64,000 nt of DNA from Piliocolobus tephrosceles (GCF_002776525.5 NC_045447.1:20327890-20391889); one strand, 5' to 3'; positions 45,116 to 58,298 are shown, numbered from the stretch's first letter. Numbers and translations: made by a program. The notes: a model not told the origin generated them from the letters alone.

Positions 45116-45739
45116 ATTAGAGCTGAAATAAATACGCAAAAGACAGCACCTTATGATCTATGCTAAATTAATGGTGATTGCAATTTCACATGACTCGTCA
45201 TGATTTCAAACGTTGAGATCAGAGCCCATCTCTGGTTCAGTGGGGCAGGAACCTAGTGCATGACACAGAGCAAAATATTCTTGATATTTGTGAAGAGGAA
45301 AGATGCACGAATGAAGAAATAAAAGCTAGAAAGGAGGATGCCCGTGAAATAGAAAAGAAGCTCAGCCAAAGTCACATGACCTGTATCTTAATTTGAACTA
45401 CTCAGTGATCTATCCTGTGTTACCTTTGGAAAGTACTTTCTCTGTCTAGAAAGTTAGTTTGCACCACTGAAAAACAAATAGGCTTTTAAAACTAACCACT
45501 CAGGTAACTTTCATGTTGGATATTTTATTCTAAAATATCAAAATGAGTAGTTCAACTTCTTAAAGTGATATTCTTGAGATATAACTTGATGTTGAAGAAA
45601 ACATTTTTTGGCAACTTGTCTAATATCACTGAAGGCAATTAAAACTAAAGCATTTTTTTCGTGAAATCACATTTTATTGCACCAGCTGTGGAGTTTATTT
45701 GTTTGCTCAAGTTCGCCCAGTTGGAGATAATATCTTTCC
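45116..45739. other. Unassigned sequence
   Basis: No repeat or gene recognised. Confidence 0.45.
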
Positions 45740-45960
45740 TTTATATCCCTATTGCACTTTCTCAGTCCCTTTGTTATAACACTTATAACAGTCTGGCTAA
45801 TATTAAGATTGTTTGTGTACATTCCTGTCTCTTCCATTGAATCACAGCCCCCTAAAGGCAGAGACTACTCTTATAATCTTTTTACCTCCTACTGTGCCTA
45901 GCATCGTGCCCAGCATGTCATAAGAACTCAGTGAATATTCATTGACTTGAATGAACTCAC
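45740..45960 (+). repeat. L2 LINE 3' end
   Basis: TATAACACTTATAACAGTCTGG, CCCCCTAAAGGCAGAGACTAC, GTGCCTAGCATCGTGCCCAG and TCAGTGAATATTCATTGACTT follow the L2 3' terminus closely. Confidence 0.75.
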
Positions 45961-46384
45961 ATTTCTAAAACTTGACTCAATTTAAATTTTAAAAATCATT
46001 TCAATTGCTTTTATGTTGACATTTTCTTTATAATAGCAGAAACTAGCTTGCATTTTACCAAAGCTTTGCAACCGAATTTATTTTTTCTTATTTGTCAAAA
46101 TCTATATAAATATAGAAAAAATTTCAAAATGAAATCACAAGATAACAGCTATAATAAGATTAACCTACAGCAGCTGCAGCACCAGTAATAACAGTAAAAG
46201 AATTCTTCCTGTTCCAAAATGCCTAAGAAATACATATATGAATCTCTTAAGAAACTTAATTCTAACCATGGCTAAATTAAATGGTATTGTAATATCTTCA
46301 AATGGATCTCAATGATTGCACACTGATTTGTGCCTGCAATGGGACAGGTTATACTAGTTACATATTGTAATCTGGAGAGAAATG
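45961..46384. other. Unassigned AT-rich sequence
   Basis: No repeat or gene recognised. Confidence 0.45.
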
Positions 46385-46745
46385 TGTATATCAAATCAGA
46401 AGACAGGATTTCTAGTCTCTGCTTCACCATTTACTTTCTAAGTGATCGTGAGCAAGCAAACCAACCTATTCCATCAGTTTCCTGATCTATAAATATGAAT
46501 GGTAACATTTATCTTGTATGATTACATGGTAGTTAAGGGCGCATATTCCATAATTAGAATTTGAGGATACCAATTTCTAGTTCCACCACTAATTAGAGAC
46601 ATAATTTTGGGTAACTTCCTTAATACTTCTATATTTTATTTTTCTCATCTATAAGATGTGGGTAATAATAGTACATTCTCCAAAGAGTTGGTGATAATTG
46701 TTGGTATAATATATGCTAAGTAATAAGCATTTCATGATTTACAAC
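46385..46745 (+). repeat. Two adjacent MIR SINEs
   Basis: First copy about 46385-46525 (TTTCTAGTCTCTGCTTCACC, TCAGTTTCCTGATCTATAAA). Second about 46526-46745 (GGTAGTTAAGGGCGCATATTC, TTTTGGGTAACTTCCTTAAT, TTTTCTCATCTATAAGATG). Same orientation, head to tail. Confidence 0.65.
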
Positions 46746-47739
46746 TGTTATTATTATTATACCCTTATATTACTGAATCATGATGGGAATCAAATAAGAT
46801 AATTTATGTCAGGAATCTTGAAAGTGACTTTAAAGCATGCAAATAAGACAGATTATTATTAATAAAATATTTACTTGTAGCAAGTAATTCACCATATTTT
46901 TTCTTTTAAAAGAAAATGAGTCTCTCTCATTCTCTGTCTCATGAGAGAAAAATTTTCATAAAGGTATGCATAACTATGGAAATGGTGCTTCTAAATTTGA
47001 AAAATAGTAATATAATAATAATATTGAGTAACATGTGACACAAAAGTAATACATTTCAGTAATGTCTCAAGACTTGGCAAAGGGGAGACAACATGTACAC
47101 TGTTTCCAAAAATGTCCTGACTTCTAATATGTTTTATTGCCTCCAAAACTAAGCCTTAAAAAGATTCTGCAAAATGGTGCCTTGAATATGCTACTGTGAT
47201 GACCAGAACTAGGACAAGCAGATATGCAGCATCTAGAGAGTGTTGTCAAGCCTCAGCTTTTCTCACAATCTTGGTGGAAACAAATACAAAGAATGGATTC
47301 CCCTTCAAGTTAAAAGAAAGTCTAGGGACTAGTGGGCAATCATGGTGAATTGTTGACCCACCATGTCTTTTGAACCTCCAGAGGTGTAGGTTTATATGGG
47401 TCATGCTTAGTATGTTGTATCTTCTGGCATACTTGGGAGAGGAATATTTGAAGTAAGAAGACAAGAGAAGACCAGGGAACACAAGAGTCTGGGCCCTGCT
47501 TTCTATCAGGGCATGGACTATCAGCTGCAACTATGCACTGTTCTACAGGCCATATATTTACACACTTCTCATGAGACTCCCCTACTTAAGGTTTCTCTGG
47601 AGCTCCAGAGAGCAGTCAAAAGAACATAACAAGACACCCAGTAGGGTCTGCAACTAGATAGAGAGGAAGCACAGAAAATAAAACAGAGAGTTGGAGGGGA
47701 AAAGAAGTCAGCCTAAACAACTAAAACATTATCAAGGAA
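46746..47739. other. Unassigned AT-rich sequence
   Basis: No repeat or gene recognised; the 94-codon minus frame at 47246-47530 has no domain. Confidence 0.45.
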
Positions 47740-49079
47740 AAAAAAAAATATGTATAATCATACAATCTTATTGCAATATACACCCTTGGATAAGATTATT
47801 TAATATTATAAAACATTACTTTTCCAGTAACTAATATGTGAGAGTAATAGAGAACACAGAAAAAAACTCAACGTAAAATATATAAGGTAATAAAAATCAA
47901 GAATGCAGCTATAAGTGACTTTGATAAAAATACAAGATCTTTAGTACACCATTAGTAGAAGTCTCAAAATAAGAAAAATAAATATAGGAGAAAAACAATT
48001 AAACAAATAATAGAAAATATTTGAAAAATCATTTTGAAGCTGGATTTATTCTTTGAATGCAAGGTTCATTCAAATATATCAATATAATTCTCTATATTAT
48101 CATACTAAGGAAGAAAACTAGCTGAATATAGTGAAAGATTCTAAAAAGACATTTAATAAATTCATGAACCATGCTTAAGGAATTGTAGTTAAATAAAAAT
48201 TGAGTAAGATTATGTAATATGATAAATATCAGGAAAATGAAAAAAAAAAGACTGCTACCTACATTAGCATTCAAAGATATTTTGTATTCTACCAAATATC
48301 AAAAGCAGAAAAATTAAATAATTTCAATTAAATATTTGAGGACAATAGATTTAAAATTCTTTTGTTGTAACAAGGTTATATACATAGAGAACCTCAAGTT
48401 TCAGTTAAAAAATAACTAAGCAATAATAAGAGAATTTGGTAAGGTGGCTGGATATAAAATAAATGTACAAAATAAGCATATTCTTTATACTTTTGCAATA
48501 AGCAATGGAAAAGGGCATTCAAAAATAATTAAAATAGCCACCAATTTATAAAATGGCAAGAAATAAATTTAACATAAAGGAACAGAATCCCTATATAATT
48601 TTAGTGAAAGATACAAATGAAACAAAACAAAATAAAACAAAAACTTGTTAAAAAGAATGGCATGCCTTTGTATGTGAAGACATGTTATAATAATGGACCA
48701 ATATTAAAGTAATTAATATAAAATATGTGATTAAAGTATAATATAAAAATTAAGTCAATTTCAATTGGAATGACCCCATGTAAATTTTATCTTTCTGTCT
48801 AAATATATATCCATTGCTTATTTATTAGGCAAAGAAGACCATTTGAAAATTATGTTAAAGTTTATATAAAGTCTTAAATACTAGACAAGAAAAGTGTCAA
48901 AAGAAAAATAGCCAAGGTTGCCTTGCCTTACTGATATTAGAACGTTTTATAATAGTCCTGTGTTTAACTCAGAGTATTGCAATAAGCATAGAATTAGTCT
49001 GTCTAGATTGATAATTGACTATGTATCCTGACACATTATGCAGTCACATTAGCCTTGCCATTTTTTAGATAAAGCATGC

Positions 49080-49460
49080 CAGGTATACTCCGGTTTAAGG
49101 ATGCTTCCATGTGCTGTTCCCTCTACTTCAAATGCTTTGCTATTAGACATACACATAAATTGCTCCTCAACGCCATTCAGGTGTCAGTTCAAAAGTCATT
49201 TTATGAAAAAGAACATCACTGGGCTCCCTTTCTAAAAGAATACTCTTGAATCTTTCTCTCCTGCTTTACTCTATTACCATCAAACCTTTATTTATATGTT
49301 TAGTTAGCCAGTTGTTTTTTTCTGATTCTTCCATCTAGACTATAAACTCAATGAGAACAGGAAATTTAGTTCTTTTGTTCTGTGTTATAACTTTAGGGCT
49401 TAGAAAATTTCATGACACAAAATATACATTCAAAATCCTAAAATAAGTAAAAATTTTACG
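49080..49460 (+). repeat. L2-like segment inside the L1M
   Basis: GTGCTGTTCCCTCTACTTC, TTGCTCCTCAACGCCATTCAGG, GTGTCAGTTCAAAAGTCATTTT and CTATAAACTCAATGAGAACAGG match the L2 3' end order. Confidence 0.6.
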
Positions 49461-50245
49461 ATAATTTAAAATGGAACAAAGGCAGCATATTAATGTTGGA
49501 GAAAAGGATGGTTAAACTAAATGATGCTGCCACAACTGGCTACCCATCTGGAAGAAAATTAAGTTAGAGTTTGTTTCACATCATAGACAAAATAAATTCC
49601 AGATGGTTTAGAAGCTTAAATACAAAAATAAATGATTAACTAAATAAAACAAAAGTATCACAAGACATTTTAAGCATAGGGAAAACCTTCTTAATGAAGA
49701 AAGTAAAGAGAGGAAATAAAAACAAACATATTTGTTTTAAAAAATTAGAATATTACATATATAGAGAGAGAGTATGCTGTTAATTATAGAATATTATATA
49801 TATACACACACACAACACACACATGCACACACACAGTAAGTAGCTAACATTAGACTGGGAGAAATATAAAATATTTACCAACTTTATGAGAGAAAACATG
49901 GTTTGAGATCATTTTTGAAATTTATTACAAATTTAAAGAAAAAGAACTAAAGAAAAGTAAGCCGTTGTCATTATCAAGTCTAAATAGTAAGTGAAAATAT
50001 GAAGTAATATTTATATTTCTTGTAGTCCAGGAAATAAAACTTACAACTATATTGAGAAATACCTTTATGGTCCATCACATTAGCAACATTTAATAAGAGA
50101 TCTTTTTTTTTTTTTTCTAGTAGAGTAGTAGAGTTTCAGAAGGAAAAATACTCTCATACATTGTTTGTATGAATTTGCATTATTATAGGACTTGGAGAAC
50201 AATTTGTAATATCTACTAAAACTAATTATATACATACTCTATGTG

Positions 50246-50595
50246 TTAGTCAGCTTTTGTTGTGATAGCAAAGAACCACTCAAATCACTGTGACTCACAG
50301 CAAACACTTATTTTCTAGGTCTGAGGATCACCATGACTCTGCTATTTTTGGTTGTTTTTCTTTCTGGAAACAAGGCTCAGAAAGTAGTCACTATCAAGGC
50401 CCTGTTGTTCTCAAGAGGGAGGGCAAAACTCAAGATGGTGCTCGGAATTTGCCCTTTAAAGTCAAATTCCTTTGATTACAGTAAGTCCAAATTCACTGAG
50501 ATGGGAAAATGCACTCAAACCTTAGGTATGGGGACAAACAGAGTTAATATTTGCTGAATAATAAAGGAATCCACCATAATATTCAACTCAGAATT
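50246..50595. repeat. Unclassified LTR-like insert in the L1M
   Basis: Starts TGTGTTAGTCAGCTTTTGTTG, similar to the reversed edge of MaLR-type LTRs, but the interior is not one I can place. It separates L1M pieces ending near 50245 and resuming near 50600. Confidence 0.35.
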
Positions 50596-50654
50596 TCCAG
50601 TCCAGTTAATCTATCTTTTGGAAGTGAAACATAAACATCTATTTGTGTGAAAAG

Positions 50655-51085
50655 ATGAGTAACGGCCCCTAAGCATATTCATGACCTGATGTCCAGACCT
50701 GTGAATAGCTTACCTTACATAATAAAAAGGGCCCTGTATACATGATTAAATTAACAGTCTTGAGATGAGAAGGTTATCCTAATTTATCTGTGTGCCCACA
50801 ATGGAATCACAAGGGTCTTTAGAAGCGAGCAAAGAGGACCAGAGTTAAAAAATAGGATATGTGATTATGAAAGCAAGAGTTTGGAGTGATGTAAGGAAGG
50901 GGCTACTAGCTAAGGAATGAGCAATTTCTAGAAGATGAAAAAGACAAGGGAATAATTTCTCTTATACAGCCTCCAGAAGGAACTACCAACCATTTTAGGA
51001 TTTCTGATCTCCAGAGTTGTAAGAGAATAAGTTTTTAAGCCACTAAATTTGTGCTAAATTGTTACAGTGACAATAGAAAACTAAT
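50655..51085 (+). repeat. MLT1-type MaLR LTR
   Basis: GTCTTGAGATGAGAAGGTTATCC is followed by GGGTCTTTAGAAG, then CTCCAGAGTTGTAAGAGAATA and TTTTAAGCCACTAAATTTG, the characteristic MLT1 3' half. Solo LTR within the L1M. Confidence 0.7.
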
Positions 51086-51973
51086 TATATATATCTCTCT
51101 AAATATATAGATATATACGTGTGTGTATGTTATACACACAGAAAGTATATGTAATTACATACACACACAAACAGACACACACACTCATATAAGGATGATT
51201 ATTATAACATTGTTGCAAGTGTCAAAAACTGGATAAAAGGTAAATTTCATTCAGTAGTAGAGGGGTTGAACATCGCACTACGCTACAGAATATGTACAAA
51301 CTGCAGAATTCTTTCAAGCAAGTAAAACATCAGTTATAACTATAATAATTTACTTGGAGAATATCCCGAGTGGTATTGTTGAAAAACGCAAGATGTTAAA
51401 AGTGTATGTAATACAACTCTATTTTTTTAATGAACCAAGATGGTAGTACTCCTTTTTAACAAACAGAATCATAGTATTTACATTACTGCTCATCTTTGCA
51501 TCATTTCTTTATATACACATGCATATATAATATAATCATACATAGTCTTTCTGATATATATGTACATATATGTGTTGAATATGGCAAAAATGCATAAAAT
51601 TATATCAAGTTGTTGCCATGATTACTTAGTTGAGAATGGGGTGGGAGGAAATACTGGTATTATACTGGTTGGAGGGAAAATAAGAGAGGTATTATATTGG
51701 TTGGAGGAGAACATAGAAAGCCAAGCTTAAAAAGAAACGCTGTAAAATATAATTCTGATAATACAAATTATATATGTGTAATTACATGTGTATTAAAAAT
51801 TAGTGGATTACATATTATAATCACATGCATTGCCTTGTAGGGTTGCCTATAGCTTATTTTTAAGTGGAGGAAAAAAATACAAAGATGCAACATAATGTAA
51901 ATAATATAATTATATACGGTAAAAAATTAACAAGCATATATATTGTATGATTTAATTTATATAATATTCTTAA

Positions 51974-52315
51974 AATGACAAGATTTTATTTATTGATTTA
52001 TTTATTTATTTATTTTTGAGACAGAGTTTCACATTGTCTCCCAGGTTGGAGTGTGGTAGCATGATCTTGACTCACTGCAGCCTGTGCCTACCAGGTTCAA
52101 GCAAGTCTCCTGCCTCAACCTCCCTAGTAGCTGGGATTACAGGTATGCCCCACCATGTCCAGCTAATTTTTATATTTTTAGTAGAGACAGCATTTCACCA
52201 TGTTGACCAGTCTGGTCTTGAGCTCTTGACCTCAAGTGATCCACCCACCTCGACCTTCCAAAGTGCTGGGATTACAGGCGTGAGCCACCACATCTGGACG
52301 AATGACAAGATTTTA
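51974..52315 (-). mobile_element. Alu SINE (AluS-like) with TSDs
   Basis: Body 51989-52300 in reverse orientation: ATTTATTTATTTATTT tail, GAGACAGAGTTTCACATTG, TAGTAGCTGGGATTACAGG, TTTTTAGTAGAGACAGCAT, GTGAGCCACCACATCTGG. Exact 15-bp duplications AATGACAAGATTTTA at 51974-51988 and 52301-52315. Confidence 0.96.
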
Positions 52316-52377
52316 GAGATGGATAACACATTTATGGCTGGCAAGATTTTAGAGATGGGTAACAGATTTATGGTTGA
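52306..52377 (+). repeat. 36-bp tandem duplication beside the Alu
   Basis: Units 52306-52341 and 52342-52377 both begin CAAGATTTTAGAGATGG and continue TAACA, ATTTATGG. Three to five mismatches. The first unit overlaps the Alu's right target duplication. Confidence 0.9.
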
Positions 52378-52740
52378 CAGAAGTTAAAGAAAGGGAGAAG
52401 GAAAGACGGAGGGAATGGATGTAACTATAAAACAGTAGCATGAAGGAACATTGTGGTAATGAGACAGATCTACAGTTCAATTATTGTTGAAATTACATGA
52501 ATATGCCTGTGATAAAATTGCATAGAGCTACCCAAATTTACACACACACATGAGTGCTTGTAAAGCTGGTGAAAACTGAGTAAGTTTTCTGGACCGCATG
52601 ACTGCTTGATATTATACTATAATTACATAAGATGTTATTGAGAGAAACCAGGTGAAGGGTACACTGAGCCCCTCTGTACTATTCTCATGAATAAACTTCT
52701 ATGGATCTATAATTATTTCAAAATAAATTAAATGAACAAA

Positions 52741-53369
52741 CAAAACTCTTACCTATTTTCAAATGCTTGAATAGGTCAGTACAATCAAAGAGAAATATGA
52801 GGAAAGATATATAGTACATGGTTACCTTTGGTTACTTTAGTAAGGAAGAATTGGATAGAGAAATATTAGGTAACTTGTTATACTTTTTTTTTCCACTTAT
52901 TACAACAATTTTTGTATCGTAAAATAGAGCAAACAAATATGTTTAAAAATGAATTAAGCTTTTGGTTAAAATTTTAAATAATGAAGTGGACATGAAACAT
53001 TTCCTGGTTTCATTTTCTTTTACTATCAAGTAACTATTATTTTCTTATCAAAACTCGATGACTTATCAGTATATTCTCAGTATCACTCACTATACATTAA
53101 TCAATGCAAAATATTTATTAAGAACCTATTATAAACCAACTATAATAACAGACCATTGTTGCACAGAGAAAATGTGAAGATATTTTCTTCCTGCATTTGA
53201 AGAATTCATAATTCAGTGGGAAGCAAAACTGGAGAGATGGGAAAGCTACTACCAGCAGGCTTCCTACCTTAGCCCACTATAGTTTAGCTTCAGAGGAGAC
53301 ATCCCTGAGCTAATGTTTCAAAATAGCTAGAAGAGAATTTGAAATGTTTCCAGCATATGCAAATGATAA
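52741..53369. other. Unassigned AT-rich sequence
   Basis: No repeat or gene recognised. Confidence 0.45.
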
Positions 53370-53490
53370 ATGTTGGAGGTAATGGATATCCCAAATGCTC
53401 TGACTTGATCATTATACATTCTATGTATGTAGCAAAATATCACATATACTCCATATATTTATGTCTAAATATTGTATATTAATTTAAAAA
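53370..53490 (+). repeat. L1M 3' terminal fragment
   Basis: GGAGGTAATGGATATCCCAA, CTTGATCATTATACATTCTATG and a TTAATTTAAAAAGA end resemble the 3' end of L1MA/MB elements. Confidence 0.6.
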
Positions 53491-53764
53491 GAGGAACAGA
53501 AATAGTTAATCTGAATTTTTTGTTCATCATACAACTAATAAGTGCTAATTGTTTTTAAGAAACTGGGAAGATACAGAAAAAATATGCAGAGACAGTCATA
53601 AACATTTTGGGTTCTTTCCTTTTGCTCTTACATATAATATAACAGAATTGTGTTTATATAGTAGACTACAATGTGGTCTTAAAATAGGTTATACTTTTGG
53701 GGAGTTTAACATTTAAATTAAATTAAAACAAATTGTCAGTAATTTTCATTTTTTCTAATACTCT
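53491..53764. other. Unassigned AT-rich sequence
   Basis: No repeat or gene recognised. Confidence 0.45.
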
Positions 53765-54890
53765 TAGAAACATCTTTTATTTCTATTGTTAATAGCTTTA
53801 TTGAGGGGCAATTGATACATAAAATACTGCATGTTTGATATCTACAATTTGACGGGCTTGAATATAGATATATATACACACACATGAAACCATCACCACA
53901 ATCAAGATAATAAACATACACATCACTCCCAAAAGATTCTTTCCACTCCCTTTTTCTGAGTGTGTGGTAAAAACGCTTGAGATATATTCACTCAAACATT
54001 GTCCACATATAGTATTGTTTCTGCTTTTGTTTGCTTTTTTTTGTTTTGTTTTCTTTTGTTTTGCTTTTTGAAATGGAGTCTCACTCTGTCTTCAGACTGG
54101 AGTGCAGTGGAACGATCTTGGCTCACTGCAACCTCCGCTTCCCGGGTTCAAGCAATTCTCCTGCCTCAGTCTCCCAAGTAGCTGGGACCACTGGCACGTA
54201 CCACTATGCTCAGCTAATTTTTGTATTTTTAGTACAGATGGGGTTGGTCAGGATGCTCTCGATCTCTTGACCTTGTGATCTGCCCATCTTGGCCTCCTAG
54301 AGTGCAGGGATTACAGGCGTGAGCCACTGCGCCCAGCCATAGGATTGTTAACTATAGGAGTCATGTAGTATAGCAGATCTTACTCATCTTAAATAACTTA
54401 AACTTACTAATCTTATATAACTTAAACTTCACACCCATTCAGCCATTTCCCATTGTCCACTCTTCCAGCCCCTGGTAACCACCATTCTACTCTTTGCCTT
54501 TATGAATTCGACTATTTTAGATACCTCATTTAAGTGGAATGATGCAGAATTTGTTTTTCTGTGGCTGACTAGTTTCATGTAGCATAATTTCATGATTGTT
54601 AACATTGTAAAATTATTCAGTTTCACAAATACATATTGAATCTTCAGCCAGCATTGTACTGGGGACTGGCTCTGCACAGTTAGTTGAGCCAGCATAGCTG
54701 CTACTGGCCTTCAGCTTGAGTTAATCATTACCCTATTGTTATAAATGAAATTTGTTTACACATTTTTATTGTGCATATAAGGTTGTGGTAAACATTTCAG
54801 TACATAAAATTTTTTCTGGATGTAGGATTATTGCCTCATGATATATTCTAAGAAGTAAAATTATTGCATCAAAGGGAAAATAAAAAAATT
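53765..54890 (-). mobile_element. L1M fragment in minus orientation with a nested Alu
   Basis: GCTTTATTGAGGGGCAATTG, AAACCATCACCACAATCAAG, then after the Alu CTGGTAACCACCATTCTAC, AAGTGGAATGATGCAGAATTTG and AAGTAAAATTATTGCATCAAA are reverse-strand L1M 3' region phrases in order. 54610-54730 may be a further small insertion. Confidence 0.7.
54009..54349 (-). mobile_element. Alu SINE (AluS/Y-like) with TSDs
   Basis: Body about 54020-54338: T/TTTG tail, GGAGTCTCACTCTGTC, GGCTCACTGCAACCTCC, CCCGGGTTCAAGCAATTCTC, GTGAGCCACTGCGCCCAGCC. The 54236-54256 area lacks the usual TTTCACCATG piece. Duplications ATAGTATTGTT (54009-54019) and ATAGGATTGTT (54339-54349) differ by one base. Confidence 0.94.
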
Positions 54891-56099
54891 TAAGAACTTT
54901 GATATCTCTTGCCACACAAATGAGATGAAGAAGTTCGCAAGTTTGTTCTGAAAAGTGATCAACACTCAGGACACACAATCAATCACTGTGACTTTGATAT
55001 AAAACATATTAAGTAAAAAAGGCTGGCAACGATCTATAGACACATTTTTCTCTAATATGTGCTTGCTCTATGGATGAGACCAAAGTGAAGCTATCTTGTC
55101 CTCATGAGGGGAAAAAATTTAATATTTACTTACTTGGGGTTAACTATGTGTCAGATACCACTTTATATTTGCTATTTTATTTATCATAATATAGAAGCAT
55201 CAACAAATGAATTGATAAACTTTTGCATGTATAAAAGGTTGTAGTTTATATAGCGCTTTCATGTGCATGATTTTGTTTATGACTAACACAGTTTGTCCAT
55301 CTAAAAATGTGTTTTCATTTATCTGTATTTCCCTCGAGTTCTTTCATTGAATAAACTTGTAGTAGGTGATTTTTTAGAATAATATTAAAAAAAAAATTCA
55401 GAATGTGATTTACATTTGAAAAAGGAGGGAAGATAGGAAAGTCAGAGAAAATGTTTAAAGGGAACTTTATAAAAGCATTTGAAGATTTGAAAGGCGATTT
55501 GCCCTCCTCCTCAACAATTTCCAACAAAAGCTCAATTTGGTACTTCTCCTTCTTGCATGTGTCCTTTTAATTTTATGGTACTTTAGCTTGCCTTCTTCTC
55601 TGATATCCAATGAAAGGGAAAGTCAGACAATGGGACTATACTGATCTGAAATGCTTCCTTCTCTTATCCCCCTCCCACCTCCGCCTCACAACTAGATGTT
55701 CATCCCAGAAACACTTTTCTTTCTGATCATGAAATTCTATTATTGCAGTTAATACTGTCAGCTATTCTATAGGGGGATGTGTAAAACAAAACAATTTTTT
55801 TGATGTAAAAGACCCATTCACAGAACATAGATTTAAAAGAAAGAGAAGAAAGAAAATTGCATCTTAAAGATAAATAACAGTCAACTTCTGTCCAGAGTAG
55901 TAGCAGCCAAATGTAAATAAAGATTATTTAGTGAAGTTCTTGAAATACTTTTCCAGGAGGTACAAATAGTGTCAGTGAGTGGTTTAGGCTGTGAGGCTCT
56001 TGAACAGAAGATAATAGAAATCTGGTTAGTAGTCAGATGTTTGATGCTATGAAAATAAAAGCTATATAGTGATAACAGCAATAATTATAGCACTCTACT
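54891..56099. other. Unassigned sequence
   Basis: No repeat or gene recognised. Confidence 0.45.
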
Positions 56100-56310
56100 T
56101 TCTATGAAATAGACCTATTTTCTGGCTTTAAGTGCATTCATAAATAAAATTTCATTTAGATGTCACAGAAATCCTGTATGGTAGACAAATCAGTTATTTT
56201 ATGAAGCCATCTTGCAGACAACCAGACTCGGAAATGTTAATATTTGCTCAAATGACCCAGTTAGTTAGTATGGGAGCCTGAATTAAGTCCAGGTTTTATA
56301 AATCCAATTC
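56100..56310 (-). repeat. MIR SINE fragment
   Basis: TTCATTTAGATGTCACAGAA, TTTTATGAAGCCATCTTGCA and CAAATGACCCAGTTAGTTAG fit the reversed MIR order. Confidence 0.5.
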
Positions 56311-56339
56311 TATTTATTCCCTTCCTTTTATAGCATGAT

Positions 56340-56350
56340 GGGGGGGGGGG
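56340..56350 (+). repeat. G11 homopolymer
   Basis: Eleven consecutive G, unusual in this AT-rich context. Confidence 0.95.
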
Positions 56351-58298
56351 CAGGTAGTAACTTTGTGAAGGAGGAGACTATTTGTATACGCCTCCATTAT
56401 CCCTGAACTATTCACTGTAATCTTTGCTGAATCAGGGAGTGTGTACCAGAAGATAAAGACAGAAGATGGAATATGAGAGACAAATGAATGTCCTTCTTAT
56501 TTTCGAAACATGGAAATATGTTGAGTTTGACGAAATAGAGACTGGTGGTTTTGACACCCATCCTAAGCATGATTCTAGAACAATAAGTTGTTAGAAAGAT
56601 TGAGAGGTCCCTGAGAGAGCTGAGATGACATATTCACCTTAACTCTCATTATCTGGGGCTCAGCTTGACAGTGGTTAATGGGAAACCAGTGATTCCTAGG
56701 GCTCAGCATAGTTTCATGTAGTAAAACTCCTGGGTGGTGGGCAGTGTTCTGAGGTGCCCTGAAGGGACCATAGCTGCTTAAATTTCTTATAATATCCACC
56801 AACCTCCTTCACTTACTTATACAAATAAATATAGAATGCTCGCTCTGCTAACTGCTTTAGGAAAAGTGTCTAGTACCCAGCCCCTCCAAATTAATTGCTA
56901 TCTTCCATATAAGAATTTTGGAGCTGCCTCTGTGTTAAGCTAGCCTCATTTTCTCCTATATTAAGTTTACTAGACCAGAGAAATTTGGTAGAGAAGATAT
57001 ATCTGCACTTCAGCAAGGCATTTGTCAAATAGCGCTCCTAATATTCATGTGGAAAAGGCTAGTATAATTAGAATAACTAGTGACTGGTTGAATAATTTCA
57101 TCCAAATGAATTCGTATGTATCTGAAGTAAAATTTCTAATTGGGTGCCTTGGGAGAGGGTAGGAAGTAAATGTGTCTTTCTGTTTTTCACTTCAACCTTA
57201 CAATTGTGACAAATATTGGAGTTGGGTTTTTTGTTTGTTTGTTTGTTTTTGTTGTTGTTTTTGTCTGAGTAGGAAAGACTCTTCCCTTCACCTTTTGGAG
57301 AAGTGCTCATCCCAGGTCATTCTAGGGGCACAGATAGTCATTTTATTCCCACTCCTCTGGCCACCAGTATGGGCATAGGATCCAGAGAACCCATCATCCC
57401 TGGATCCGGTAATTAATCACATCCTTTACTATGTTTCAAAGCCTGTTCTACAGTACTTAGTGTCTTCATAATCTAGCAAAGGCATTATTCTCCTCTAGTT
57501 TGTAGTGAAAGAAAGAACAGAGGGGGACAGAGATTGTTTTTACATTTACTCAAAGATTACTCATTTAAAACTTCTGAAAACTGATGCATACCCTGTGACA
57601 TTTTGTTTTCCAAGCTCTTCACCCAGGATTGAAGTAGGCTTAGGCTCACAATACTTCTAGGGGCACACAAAAATGTTTTCATTTTGATTGGTTTTTAAAT
57701 AAAAAGAAGAAAATATATAATAATATTGAAAGTATAACAATGAATTCAGCCTAGATTGTATCCTTGTTTATACCAAGGTGGCCAAAAAATGTATTTACAT
57801 ATTTTTTACGGGGAAGAGTTCCTCCATGCAAAGTACCTAGGACATACAAAAAGCATGATTCAACCCTTCCTCCATGCCAACTCTACTTCCTGGCAACATG
57901 CAAGGGAGAGGAGGAATTATATGTTCAGTGGAGAGTGATTGGGTATGAGAGAGAAAGATTGGAACAGTGGAAAACGTATTGGAATGGATTAATGAAGAAT
58001 AAAATGGGCCTTGTGCAGAGCAGAAGGCAGTGCCGTGACTTGCCCATGCTTTGTGCTTACTTTGCTTGCATTGTCTCAACATTCTCAAGAATGCAATGGG
58101 ATGATTCCTGTCTTTTCTGACTCCCACATAGGTACCTGGGGGGGCTTCAAACAATTTTTTATTAACTGATCAAGAATGATTCATTTTTGTTTTTTCTGAA
58201 GACCTAGTCAATAAACTTTTTAAACACCCAAGCAGTATGAATGTATCAACAATAGCTACAGCAACTGGTATTTGTGTCATATAACTACTTCATAGTTA
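56351..58298. other. Unassigned sequence
   Basis: About 1.95 kb without a repeat or gene I can name. A T/G run (TTTG)n at 57229-57265 is present. The 118-codon plus frame at 57764-58120 and the overlapping 105-codon minus frame have no domain. Confidence 0.4.

Larger units (their letters stand above)
47740..52740 (+). mobile_element. Heavily decayed L1M element, interrupted several times
   Basis: ORF2-derived phrases appear in L1 order: GAATGCAAGGTTCATTCAAA (48056), GAACGTTTTATAATAGTCC (48941), GGAGAAAAGGATGGTT (49499), CTCTCATACATTGTTTGTATG (50151), GATTATTATAACATTGTTGC (51197), and a 3' end CTATAATTATTTCAAAATAA (52709). All are on the plus strand and far diverged. Insertions: L2-like at 49080-49460, LTR pieces at 50246-50595 and 50655-51085, and an Alu at 51974-52315. 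Confidence 0.65.

Noticed and set aside
52016..52387. A 123-codon frame at the Alu
   Set aside because: The translation is a familiar Alu-antisense-type peptide pattern; a similar frame occurs in the Alu at 54031-54270. Not a gene.
57764..58154. Overlapping 118-codon plus and 105-codon minus frames as a possible gene
   Set aside because: No domain, no splice or promoter context, and frames of this length occur by chance in 64 kb.
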